DNA of 64,000 nt from Salvator merianae (taxonomy: Eukaryota; Chordata; Lepidosauria; Squamata; Teiidae), in the NCBI GenBank assembly GCA_003586115.2, contig QVOM02000001.1, positions 12,591,610-12,655,609 on the forward strand. The letters are read 5' to 3'. The position numbers and the translations under genes are program-made. The notes beneath the pieces were generated by a model. It saw only the letters and a list, made by a program, of their open reading frames with translations, was not told the DNA's origin and ran no database searches. Shown here piece by piece: positions 1-10,107 of the stretch. Numbering within the stretch: position 1 is the first letter of the stretch; the number at the start of each line of letters is the position of its first letter.

Positions 1-693
1 GCTGCACCAAGTATGAGCTCATTACTCAGACACATACACCTAACTGTGGAATTTATTATCTCTTGATAAATGCTTTAAAGTGAAACAGGTTGGGTTAGTG
101 AAGGATTGTTCTTTTCTTAGCATCTTGGTTCTTTTTATCTCTTTTTTTCCTACATATAGATGCAACCATTATGAAATAAACCCAAGAAGACCCATTGGTA
201 CCTCACCACATAGCTTCTGTAGCCAGCAGTTATCTCACTATCCATTCTCTCTCCCATAATCCAAGATAACCTTCATAGTTATTGTTCAACAAGCAGAAAA
301 ACAGCCAGGGATGCAATGAGAAACTGTTCCTTAAGAATGTTTGAGATCTTCTCCACCCCCTGAATGCCAGAATGTTCATTTGGACATAAGAAGAGTTCTG
401 AAAGATAGGCCAAAACCTTTTGTAGTCTGTGATCTCAGTTCATACACTGGTCAACCAAATGGCAATGGGAGGCCTAAGCAGCACATGAAATCAGTCTTCT
501 CTAATGATATAGCATCTCTGATACCAAAGGCAGTACATAATTGTGTACTTCCAATATGCAGGACCTATAAATTTGATGACTTTTAAAGGTTATCAGCTTT
601 GTCCAGTGTGGTTGGTACCACTGAACCTCTGGTTAGCTCAGGGAAGGGAGAAGTGTCCCTTTGAACCTCCTTTGGATCTTCCTTGTGATTAAT
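1..693. other. intergenic, nothing recognised
   Basis: Moderately AT-rich DNA. The short open frames here have no recognisable protein features. I see no repeat family I can name. Confidence 0.5.
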
Positions 694-749
694 GGAGCAG
701 ATGAAAGTACTGGGGACAAAAGGAGCAGATGAAAGTACTGGGGACAAAA
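694..749. repeat. 28-bp tandem duplication, two copies
   Basis: The unit beginning GGAGCAGATGAAAGTACTGG is repeated head to tail without a visible mismatch (694-721 and 722-749). It is a recent local duplication of intergenic DNA with no evident function. Confidence 0.85.
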
Positions 750-837
750 CTGGCTCTTGGACTTTGGCACCCAATACTTATTCAAATATTTATATCCCAC
801 CCTTCACCTAGATGAATATTGCTAGACAAGTAGTTTG

Positions 838-1045
838 TGGACATCTGGACTGTAGGACAGTGGTAGAGCAAACTACCTGGAAAGCAGAGGGGTTCTGGTT
901 TGATCCCCTGCCTCTCCTCAGTAGGCAATGGCAAGCCGCTTCTGTATTTCTGCCAAGAAAACTGCATAGAAATGCTCCATAGAGGTGCCCATGCAATCAA
1001 CCAGGAGTCTGCCATGACTCAATGGTACCTAATAACAAATGGAAG
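838..1045 (+). mobile_element. tRNA-derived SINE
   Basis: The head resembles a tRNA, with an A-box-like stretch (CAGTGGTAGAGCAAACT) and a B-box-like GGTTTGATCCCC about 40 bases later. A tail follows that is shared with the better-preserved copy at 16250-16450 (CAATGGCAAG, TCTGCCAAGAAAAC, CATGACTCAATGGTACC). The promoter is the internal RNA polymerase III type typical of SINEs. A LINE-tail-like TTTATATCCCACCC lies just upstream near 790. Confidence 0.75.
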
Positions 1046-1586
1046 AGATAAATGTTCTTGTTCCCAAAGGGGGGATTTCTGTTTGCCTTTTCTTTTAAGT
1101 CTGCAGTGCCACACAGAGAACAGAAAAGAACAGGGTGTGGAAGGGCAGAGGAAAGAAAGAGAAGCTGCTTTTGCAATTGATACACCAGCTGCTCCTTTGT
1201 TGGTGGTGTTTTGGTGAAAACAGTAGGGGAAGGTATTTGAATAGACTGTGTTGTATGTGTGAAAACAAAAGGAAAAATAAAGCTTTAAAAAACTTTTATC
1301 AGGACTTTGGGTGGGGTAGAATGTTTAAAAACTCATCCAGCTTATTAAGCCCAGTTTTATAAAACATTCTGATGTTGCTTTAAAAATTTGTTGAGCCTGG
1401 GCAGCTTCACATGCATTGAAAAGTACTCTAAGAATTGTATTAAGAGCATTGAGATTTCAAGGAGAGGGTCTTCTTGTAGTTCTGCCTCTCTCAGAGCTGT
1501 AAAGGGCAGGGATATGCAAGAGGATCTTTTCTATGATGGCCCGTTGGAAAAGCCTTCCTCTGGAAGTTCACCAGTACCTTGGTACC
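1046..1586. other. intergenic, nothing recognised
   Basis: No gene or repeat family recognised. The short frames lack domain features. Confidence 0.45.
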
Positions 1587-1685
1587 TTGGTACTCAACTG
1601 CCTTGAAACTCATCGAATTTGGTACTCAACATATTTTGACATGAAAATATTGTCTTGGTACTTAACTGTTTGTTTGGTACTCAAC
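1587..1685. repeat. four spaced copies of TTGGTACTCAAC
   Basis: The 12-mer TTGGTACTCAAC starts at 1587, 1619 and 1674, with a one-mismatch copy at 1655 (TTGGTACTTAAC). Spacings are 32, 36 and 19 bases, so this is not a simple tandem array. It may be part of an older repeat that the hAT element at 1712 later entered. The origin is not recognised. Confidence 0.7.
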
Positions 1686-1703
1686 GTGCAAGCTAGAACT
1701 TGT

Positions 1704-2164
1704 CAGTTGCCCAGTGGCGTAGCTACATCTTCCGCCACCCGGGGCGGACCAAACGGCGGCAGCTGAGGAGGGCGCCCCGCCCCGCCCTGCAGGACGCCCC
1801 GCCCTGCAGCTGCCTACTCCCGCTGCCGCCGTGATCATGGCCGCGCGCGCGCACGCTAGCAGGCAGGTGAGCGAGCGGCGAGCGAGCGGCGGGCGGCACG
1901 GTGAGCGAGCGAGCGGCGGGCGGGGCGAGCGAGGCGGGCGGGGCGAGCGAGGCGAGCGAGCGGCGGGCGGGGCGAGCGAGGCGAGCGAGCGGCGGGCGGG
2001 GCGAGCGAGCAGCGGACGTACCGGTAAGCCGACTAAAGGCAAACCGGACGCAGGGCGGGCGGGAGGGCCCAAGTCAAAGGCGGCCGCCGCCGCCGCCCCC
2101 AACAAGGCGCCACCCAGTGCGCACCGCCCCCCGCGCCCCCCCTTGCTACGCCAGTGCAGTTGCC
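1704..2164. mobile_element. non-autonomous hAT transposon (GC-rich MITE) with 8-bp TSD
   Basis: The element spans 1712-2156. The left end reads CAGTGGCGTAGCTAC and the right end reads GCTACGCCAGTG; 11 of the first 12 terminal bases match in inverted orientation. The direct repeat CAGTTGCC flanks it exactly at 1704-1711 and 2157-2164, which is the 8-bp target duplication expected of hAT transposases. CAGTGGCGTAGC-type ends are typical of hAT elements. The interior is extremely GC- and CpG-rich, with a tandem array built from GCGAGCGAGCGGCGGGCGGG near 1865-2015 and a proline-codon-like run near 2080-2145. It has no transposase, so it is non-autonomous. Open frames on both strands here are low-complexity products of the GC repeats. 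Confidence 0.93.
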
Positions 2165-3060
2165 TCATGGCCAGGGCCAGGACCACATCTTACCTGTGGC
2201 TAATTTTGTTTTTGGAAACAATCTTCCTTTTACCTCTGGTTGGGTAAGCGACCTGTGTCAACTCAAACACAGATAAAGTTGCAACAAGGGGCTTTTATTT
2301 ATATGTGCATTTCCATAGTAACTAATCTTCTCTACTCAAAGCTATCTCCCTAACGATTAATTCTTTTGTTTCTCTCTCTCTCTATGGTATTACCATCCCA
2401 TTATCACTGACATTTAGGTACATAGTCTCCTGTTTGACAAGAGTCTGCTTAAGCTTTGCACGTTGTGCTGTAACAGGACATATTACCAATATACTTAATA
2501 TTACAGAACTGTTCCTCCACTGCAGACAGTAATGCCAACCAGTACTTGAAAACCCAACACCTGAGAATGTTCCGGTTTTCATTTCTTTTAACTTTGCAGG
2601 AATGCTGCATGATTCAGGTCTGTGACATGCAAGTAAGAATTCCAGATAAATATAGCCAATAAACTGGTTGAATAAATGACACAAATAGCAAATGTGATTT
2701 TCAGTAGCACATTAATTGGAAGCAAGCATTACTGCATTCAGCGGGATTTACTCCTAGATAAAGTCTTTGGAACTGTAGCTTAAGGCAGAGATTTTTTTAT
2801 AGGCCCATGTAGAATTGTTAGGGACATGTCATGAGACCATCTTCTTTATTGCTTCTATCCCCTCAGGGAATGGGCTGTGGGTTTCAGAAGTTTTATCAGC
2901 ATCCAAATAATCCCCAGGGGCACTATTTTGTTCTCAGGTGCCCCTTGGTCTAGAAAGTGAAATCTCATCCATTTTTCATTCACCTCTCTAGCCAGCTTGA
3001 CTAAAAGTTTACTAATGTGAGCTTCTCCTTCACCAGTGGCTTTGCAGGACCTTTGAGCTA
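2165..3060. other. intergenic, nothing recognised
   Basis: AT-rich DNA with a short TCTC run near 2372. No gene or repeat family recognised. The part just before 3061 may belong to the CR1 copy that follows. Confidence 0.4.
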
Positions 3061-3345
3061 ATGGAAAAATATATTACACAGGAAGGAAGGACTAGAAACA
3101 ACAGGATGAAACTTCAAGGGAGTAGATACAGACTAAATATTAGAAAAAGCTTTCTGACAGTAAGGGCGATCAGTCAATGGAATATGTTGCCATGGGAGGT
3201 GGTGAGCTCTCCTTCGCTGGAGATCTTCAAGGAGAGGCTGGATAGACATCTGTCTGGGATGGTTTAGTGAATCTTGCATTGAGCATGGGGTGGACTCGAT
3301 GACCCTGGAGGTCCCTTCCAACTCTATGATTCTATGATTCTACAT
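3061..3345 (+). mobile_element. CR1 LINE, 5'-truncated 3' end
   Basis: The plus strand keeps the degenerate end of a CR1 open frame. It contains RLNIRKSFLTV, a QWNMLPWEVVSSPSLEIFKERL stretch (here given as its two recognisable parts, QWNMLPWEVV and SPSLEIFKERL) and HLSGM, then a stop. Downstream come the familiar GGGTGGACTCGATGACCCTG segment and a tail of short ATTCTATG units near 3322-3342. CR1 elements end in such short tandem units rather than poly(A), and most copies are 5' truncated. No function is expected from this copy. Confidence 0.9.
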
Positions 3346-4352
3346 CAACAAAGAGAGATGGTGAGGAAGGCTACATCTGAATCTGATCTGGTTTTGTTTG
3401 GGATTTGCCTTGCCTTAGTGAACTGTGGTGCTCAAACTTCATTCAAATATGAGCTCATGCCTAGTTGAACTCAGTTCATTGTCTATACTTTGTAGTATTT
3501 GAACTCAGAGTGGGACCTTCAAACCAACAGAAGGAACAGGAATAATGCATGCTGCTAGATTGGGCACAATATTGGCTGGGGCTATTTTTGAAGGATCTCA
3601 TTTCTGCTTTGTTTCATATGCACTGCCACACTTTGACGTGGTGTAGTTTCATAGACTGAACAATGTTGTCCTTATTGTCCAAACTGTTTCAGGACAATAC
3701 TTTACGGGGCACATGGAGTGCTTCTTATTGCCAATGGCATGCTTAGTTGGCAAATTGTTTGGGAGCTTTCGGGCTACTTTGTTCTGGAATGACAACCGGA
3801 GAAGCAAACATGGCCTGCGTTTTCTGGTCATAAGCCCATTCAGACCTCTACATTCTGTATGGGATGTGGACTTTGAAGGGACCTCAGTTGATTACTACTG
3901 ATCATTGCATCCAGCTCTTTAATGGGCCAGTTCGAGTAGGCTGATTAAATCCACTGAAATTCCACCAGCAAGTGAACTTTTGCTCATCCCAATTAACCAG
4001 TGTTTTAGACCTTCCCCATTTCAAAAGGCACATTATTTGGACTTCAGACCCTCTTCTGAGCTTCATGTATTTATATATCCCCTCAGGGCTGTCTCTCTGC
4101 AAAAACATTTCACAATACAAAAGGAAGGATTGTGGGTAAAAGTCTTAGGTGGGGCTATACAGCTAGCCAGTCTCAAGACAAATGCTGGCACATTGCCCAA
4201 TCTTTTACAGCAGGACCTCTCTCCTGGAATGCATCTCTCTCTCCCTTTCCCAGATCCCCTCCCCTGCAAACAAACATTTGTATGGGAGTGTTTTGTTCTT
4301 AGTAATTAAACTGGTATTCTATTCATCAAGACCTTGACTTGACGTTCCAGGG
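3346..4352. other. intergenic, nothing recognised
   Basis: No gene or nameable repeat seen. The longest frame (109 codons, near 3980-4309) has no conserved features and an unremarkable composition. Confidence 0.45.
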
Positions 4353-4425
4353 AGACTAGAAACAAAGAGTGCTGTGGCACCTTAAAGACTGGCCCATATA
4401 TTATGCCATAAGCTTTCATAGATGT
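4353..4425 (-). mobile_element. fragment of a Penelope-like element tail
   Basis: On the minus strand the segment reads GAAAGCTTATGGCATAATA, then GTCTTTAAGGTGCCACAG and CACTCTTTG. I recognise this as the end of a widespread amniote retroelement whose copies carry a CTGANGA, hairpin, CGAAAGCTTA signature. Only the tail is clear here, and the upstream hairpin is eroded. The assignment to Penelope-like elements is from memory of the pattern. Confidence 0.45.
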
Positions 4426-4813
4426 GAAGGTTTATACTGTAATACATCTATTACTCTGGGCTGTGTGCAGATGAAGGTAAATGGGTCAGTGGATGCAGTG
4501 ACTGCAAGTGAGAAACAAGTTATTTTCATTTATCCAAGTTATTAAAGTGAAAAGGAAATCCAGAATCATTTGGAGGAAAAATACAGTGTAGAAATTTAAT
4601 AAGGACAATGTCATGTGAATGGTGCCAAAAATCTGTGCATCTCTATTGGACTAAACTTCCTATTTGAACACACACTTTAAAGCTCCCTCCACTCTCTTTT
4701 GATGTCTTTGTTGCATTAGGCTAAAATGGATGTTGTTCTGGAAAGCCATGTATTTTCTTTTAATTGCCCTTTGAGAAATTACTATACAATTAAGAAAATG
4801 CCTAGAAAGTATA

Positions 4814-4982
4814 GTGAAAATTGCGAAAATTCGATGAATTTCATTTTCGCAAAAGAATAGACTTTTTCATTTTCGATTGAAAAGTGCAAATGCGAAAAAG
4901 GTCATTTTCATTTCGATGCAAAATTTTGTGAAAATGAAATTCTGTATGAATTTTTGAATGCAAATCGAAATTTGCACATCCC
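4814..4982. mobile_element. partial TA-flanked palindromic MITE (Tc1/mariner type)
   Basis: The right half of the element is complete at 5602-5942. It shares the A/T-rich body of alternating GAAAATG and TTTCGC-like blocks and ends in AATCGAAATTTGCACATCCC followed by TA (4983-4984). The left terminus is missing, so this copy is truncated. Confidence 0.75.
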
Positions 4983-5238
4983 TACCTAGCATTTCTAGAC
5001 AGTCACCTGTCCAAGTATGAACCTGCTTAGTTTCTAAGATCAGACAACAGGGATGATGGCAAGCTAAATGATGAGATGAACATCTCCTCCTTCAATTTTT
5101 CTTGCAGTTAAATCTAAGCAGAGCATATGTGACTAAGGTTGTGGAGCTCTAATTAATTCTCCACAGCTATCTGTGATTGGGAGTGGCTATAGCCCACTCC
5201 CGGCTGCTCAGGCCTCCACAAGGTGCACATGCATTTGG

Positions 5239-5265
5239 CTAGCAAGCATACTTGATGCTTGCTAG
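5239..5265. repeat. perfect 11-bp hairpin
   Basis: CTAGCAAGCAT (5239-5249) and ATGCTTGCTAG (5255-5265) are perfect inverted repeats around a 5-base loop. Weaker flanking symmetry (AGGCCT on both sides, near 5210 and 5280) suggests the core of a small palindromic MITE of about 80 bp. Confidence 0.6.
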
Positions 5266-5601
5266 TAGCAAGTGCGAACAGGCCTGTCGTGTGCCAGGCT
5301 CTCAAATTAGGGAACTAAGTCAACAATATATTCTTGAAGGGATGCATTCCCCTGGAAAAGGCAGGTTCACAGTAGATTATATAAATGGATCTAACCCTGC
5401 TGCTTGAAGCTAAGGTAGCAGTGGTGGCCAAATCTGCATATCTCAGCTCAGATTAACTGGGCAGTTAAAGCCCTTTCCTGACTGCAATTGTCTGGTTGCA
5501 GTGATCCGTGCTCTTGTGGCATCCAGGTTACATTACTACAATGCACTATATATGAAACTACATTCAAAGATGGTTTGGGAAGCTGGAACTAGTACAAATT
5601 A

Positions 5602-5942
5602 GGGATATGCACACAAAAAAATAGTTTTCGATTCATTTTCAAATGAGAATCTGTATTTTCACTTCATCATTGAATTTCATTGTCGAAAAATCCATTTTTC
5701 GCATTCATTTCTGCATTTTTTGCAATATTTTCCCATTGAAAAATACAATTTTTAGACATAGTGAAAATTGCAAAAAGATTTGCAAAACTTCAACAAATTT
5801 TGTTTTTGCAAAAGAATAGGCTTTTTCATTTTTGATCAAAAACTATAAATGCGAAAAAAGTCATTTTTGTTTTGATGCGAAAATTTGCAAAAAAGGAAAT
5901 TTTGTACGAATTTTCAACTACGAATCGAAATTTGCACATCCC
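5602..5942. mobile_element. palindromic MITE, TA target duplication (Tc1/mariner type)
   Basis: The 341-bp element begins GGGATATGCA and ends TGCACATCCC, and TA flanks both sides (5600-5601 and 5943-5944). The interior is an A/T-rich imperfect palindrome of repeated short oligo-A/T blocks with TTCGC and GCGAAA motifs. The TA flanks and lack of coding capacity fit a non-autonomous Tc1/mariner relative. A truncated second copy lies about 700 bp away at 4814-4982. Confidence 0.85.
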
Positions 5943-5944
5943 TA

Positions 5945-7622
5945 GTGCAAATACTTCAGCTAGGTTGCTAGCTGGAGTTTCTTGCCAGGTTCACATTACC
6001 CTGGTCTTTAAAGACCTCTGGTGGCTGTAGTTCAATTCTGGACCCAATTCCTTTTGATTCCCTAATCAACTTGGGTTGCAAATCTCTGAGGGGATGCCTC
6101 TTCCCATATAGTCCAGCCCATTAGTCAAGATTCTGAAGCCTTCTTAATGGTTCCATCAGCCTATAAGTTTTGGGGTTTGCACTTTAAGGATTGCTTGGGA
6201 GTATCCATAGCCAAAAGAACCCGGAAGATCTTAAGCCAGCAGAAAGTAGTTTGCATCCACTTCTGTCCTGCAATGGTCTTGTCTCACGCATGCAAGGTGA
6301 TCCTTTTAATTCATTAGAGGCTGTATTCATGCAGGGAAAGATAAGTAGCTGATTAAACTTGTTCTTAACAATACTAAGCAGGCATAGAGTAAGGCTTTTC
6401 CCCATTATTTTGACCATCTAAGTTTCTTTAAAAATAAATAAATTAATATATAATATTTCTACTAGGATCAACTTTTTAAGAAAAAACTTTGCAGGATTAT
6501 TCTTCACACTGGATGATTTTAGCTCATTTAAAAACATCCAAGTGAAAATGGAAGAGTCTATGGCCTGTGTTTAACATTTGAATCAGGGCTCCATCAGTTG
6601 TGCACTGACCCTCCCCTTAGAGACCTGTGTTATAGTGAATCTCTCAGTATTGTGGTTCGGCTTCTCCAGTCACATAAATCCCTAACTGTTAGTAGCACTC
6701 ATACATCCAATACTGAGAGCCACAATTTCACACTGGAAGGTATTTGGACTTCCCACCCAATAAGGCCTTCTTTCTGTGTGTCAGTAACCTTTACTGTTGG
6801 ATGGCATGTGACACTGACTCATTCCATCTTTTCTGATAGGTGAGACCTTCTGGTATGTGGATACCAAAACTTGTTTTGACCCTAGGGAGATATTTGAGAT
6901 ATTCAGGCCTATTACCATCCAAGCTTCGTTACTAGGACCAAATGATTTTCAGTACATTCTTTACATGTGAGACATAGATTTCTCCTAGCAGAACCCGTTT
7001 TCTGGATTTTACTTTTAAAACTCATTTTAGGCAAATAATCATATCTTGGAATCAGTTCTCCTAGGTCATCAAGTCCAACTACCTAGCAACAGCAGGAACC
7101 TTATTTAAAATATACTTGCCATTGGAACAGAAACATGCTCCCTACATTGTATCTCACTTTGTAAACATGGCTGGCTTTAATTTAGTCAACCCACACTCCT
7201 GAGATAAAGCTAGCACCCTGTCATCTAGCCAAATGTTTGTTCTGTCTTGTCTCCTAGGCAGTGTTCAGACCTAGCAAAAGGGGTGACTTGGAGGCGCCTC
7301 ATACAGACAATGTGTGGCACTTGTGTTCGCAAGGCTTCTCTGATCCACCTTTTCTAGCATAGAATGTTCATGAGAGGGAGGAGGGGGCAGACTGGTGTGT
7401 GAGCAATCCCACCTCAGAGCCATCTCAGAGATGCTTTTTTTCATTGTATCTGATCACAGCCCTAGCTGGAGCCTCATCTCAGGTATGCGGGGCGACCCTT
7501 TTAACTTATTAGAAGCCATATTCATGCAGATGAAAATAAGTAGCTGATTATATTGGTTGGTTTGTGTAGAGCAGAGGGAGAGAAGAGAAGCAGGGATCTT
7601 CTCCAACAGAACCTGCCAAATA
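5945..7622. other. intergenic, nothing recognised
   Basis: No gene recognised. The sequence near 6295-6350 resembles that near 7480-7540 (both contain ATTCATGCAG and AGTAGCTGATTA), so an old dispersed or duplicated repeat is present, but I cannot name it. Confidence 0.45.
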
Positions 7623-7860
7623 GATTTATTTATTTATTTATTTGCATTTTTATCCCGCCCTATACCCGAAGGTCTCAGGGCGGGTTACAACAATTAAAAC
7701 AAAACAAAAACTTATAAAAGTCATGCAATAAAACAGTCGCTTGAAAGTAGGGAGGGAAAGCTGTACGTTTAGGCAAAGGCAAGGGTAAATAGGTGCGTCT
7801 TTACTGCTCTCGTAAAGATGTAAAGTGAGGAAGCTTGACACACCTCAGGGGGAAGAGTGG
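7623..7860 (-). mobile_element. L2-type LINE 3' tail
   Basis: Read on the minus strand, this ends in GTTGTAACCCGCCCTGAGAC, GGTATAGGGCGGGATAAAAA and a short (TAAA)n run. The same tail design occurs at 22763 (minus) and near 37400-37470 (plus), where it follows L2-like coding remnants. This is a 5'-truncated relic, and the microsatellite is the element's own tail. Confidence 0.75.
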
Positions 7861-9860
7861 ATGTGGATGAATGGCAGCCCACATCATTCTTTGTCGTGGC
7901 TAAAGTTGTAGAGGTTCATGGAAGTTGTCATTCAGCAACATCTAGAAGTCCTAGCTTCTAAGGATGGCTATGTACCTTTGGCTTTTCCACTCTATATACC
8001 ACTGCAGCTGTCCTGTTCCAGCTGATTACAGGGATTACAGTAAATAAGTGTAAGAAACTAACTGTGCTCTGGCCTTCATTTTCATCTGTTGTGTTCTCTC
8101 TTCTAGATTTTAATCTAGTTGGTAGATAATGATTGTTATTCCATTCATCCATGAGCTGTTTTTGAATGAAGGGGTGTGGTGATATGCTTTTCTAAATGAA
8201 ATCTGGCTTTAAAACATCTCTGCTGACGTACGATTCTTTCATGGCAACAGGCAACACTCCCCAAAGTGTCATGAAAACCTACCTCTTGCAGCAGGGGTGG
8301 TTATGGCCCTTCTTCAGCTGTCGTAATAGGACATCCATCATTCTTTTCCATTGTTCCTGTTAGCTGGGAATGTTGGGAATAGTAGTACAGCCAACTTCTG
8401 GAATGCCATATGGAAGTCACATGTGTTTTACCCGTTCAAATTATTGCTTCATGGAGCTCAGTACTATCAAGTGGCAACCTATCAAGATTTCAGATAAAAT
8501 TCTTTTTTAGCTATACTTGGAGATGCACACTGCTTGGAGCCTGACTTTCCGCCACTAAACTAGCAAGGCTTTTCTGACACATTTTTACTACTATAAACAG
8601 ATGAAAGTAACTTTTTTAGATATCCAACCTCAATGCCAATTCTCTGTTTAAGACCAGAGTCTACTACAGTATATTTCTTTGTCCTAGAATATTCATTTCT
8701 ATTCTATACTCCCATGAAGAGAAAGAGCTAAATTCAATGAGGCCTAGCCAATTTGACCTATGGTCAGGAATAATAGAAGCTGTTATCCTAGAATATATTC
8801 TCTGCTGTCTGATGAACTCGTACTTCACAGAACTCTGCAAAATTAAAGCAAAAATCAGAGGACACTACTGGAAACACTATAACTGCTTCTTCTACCCTCT
8901 GTAACTGTGCTCAGCCAAGGCTTTTGCTTATGGTAGAATCTCTAGGAAAAACTACCCTGCTTTGTCAGTTTTCTTCACAAGCATAATAGCTCAGAGAGGA
9001 AGCACATAAGTAGACACTTCTGTGTGTTTGTATATATGCACATATGCATGGTCTATTTGCACATGAATGTGTGTTCACCTCTACTATTAACAATCCCAAC
9101 ATCATGAAAACTAGAAAACAAGTCCTTAGGCAGCCCAATATTTAGTTTGAATACAGTTTTTTCTTGAAGTTTTGGTTTTAGATCAGGGTGTGTTTTTTTT
9201 CACAGGTTAAATCTTTTAAATAGAATTGCTTTTAACTATTGTAATTTTTATCCTTGCAATACTGTATACCATTATCTGTTCTGGTCAAGGACTGAGTAAA
9301 TTTAATTTAATGATGAGTTTTGCCATGAGAGAATGCATCCTTTGGGACAAAAATGGTTTACCATTTCTCGCGCAGATTCCTTTAGGAGTTCTGCTCTTTG
9401 ATCTCAAGAGAAAAGGGGGATAAAAACAGCATGTATCACTAAGCCTATCTCACTTATTTTGCCTCGGTGGCCAATCAGAGATAAGAACACAACCAGACCA
9501 AGAGTACCTAAGTAGTCCTCCCACATTTGGTTTCTAATGATAGTCTATGTAAAAATGGTAGTAATGGTCTACAGTAATGGAAGATAAATTTAAATTTCTA
9601 CATCTTTTCCTTGCAACAGGTGACCGTGGAGGTAAAGAGTAGAGTTGTCAAGGTACATTTCTTTGCATGCACAAGGTATTGTGAGTTTCAACAGATCTAC
9701 AGCAACATTATGCACACCTGGTCTAGAACGTGACCCCAAATCCACAGCAACTTGGATTCTATAACTTCACTGTCTATTGAAAGTGCTTCAGTGATTCTCC
9801 CCCGTATTAAGGCCATGAGGGATATGACAAATTGATGCAACAGACACAAAGATACTGCTA
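7861..9860. other. intergenic downstream of KRT18, nothing recognised
   Basis: The sequence between the L2 tail and the KRT18 3' end is AT-rich. A 65-codon frame at 9226-9423 begins with a hydrophobic stretch but lacks any family resemblance or splice context. No exon of a neighbouring gene was recognised. Confidence 0.5.
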
Positions 9861-9876
9861 AAAGGGATAAACGTGT

Positions 9877-9882
9877 TTTATT
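9877..9882 (-). terminator. KRT18: KRT18 poly(A) signal
   Basis: The minus strand reads AATAAA 108 bases after the stop codon. It is followed by a TG-rich stretch (TTTGTGTCTGTTG, about 9838-9850) of the kind that binds cleavage factors. Cleavage is therefore expected near 9855-9866, giving a 3' UTR of roughly 125-135 bases, short as in other keratin 18 genes. Confidence 0.8.
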
Positions 9883-9989
9883 GAATTGCATTAAGACCCA
9901 TCTCTTCCCCATGCCAGCACACACACCAGTTTGAAACCAATATGTGAATTGTGTCAACTAGGATGTGCTTCCTGCTGCCCAGGATGGAA

Positions 9990-10107
9990 TCAACGCTTCA
10001 GCACTTTGCTTTCAGTTGTTTCTGACACAACTTTGCCATCCACAATCTTGGTGGTTTGGATTTTGTGAGTGGTTTCCATGGTGCTTTCTAATAAGGCATC
10101 TTTCAGG
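9990..10107 (-). CDS. KRT18: KRT18 coding exon 7 (tail) and stop
   Basis: It completes the split serine codon (AG/C) and encodes residues 387-424: [38 protein letters not shown], then TGA. The acceptor is CCCCTTCAG. The conserved tail block [11 protein letters not shown] is present. The tail position equivalent to human Asp397, the DALD caspase site, is leucine here. Confidence 0.96.

Noticed and set aside
1662..2247. Long alanine/arginine/proline-rich frames on both strands (up to 174 codons)
   Set aside because: They lie inside the GC-rich hAT MITE; composition is that of GC repeats, and the frames cross the transposon ends.
9226..9423. 65-codon frame with a hydrophobic N-terminus
   Set aside because: AT-rich chance frame between repeats, with no splice context or recognisable family.
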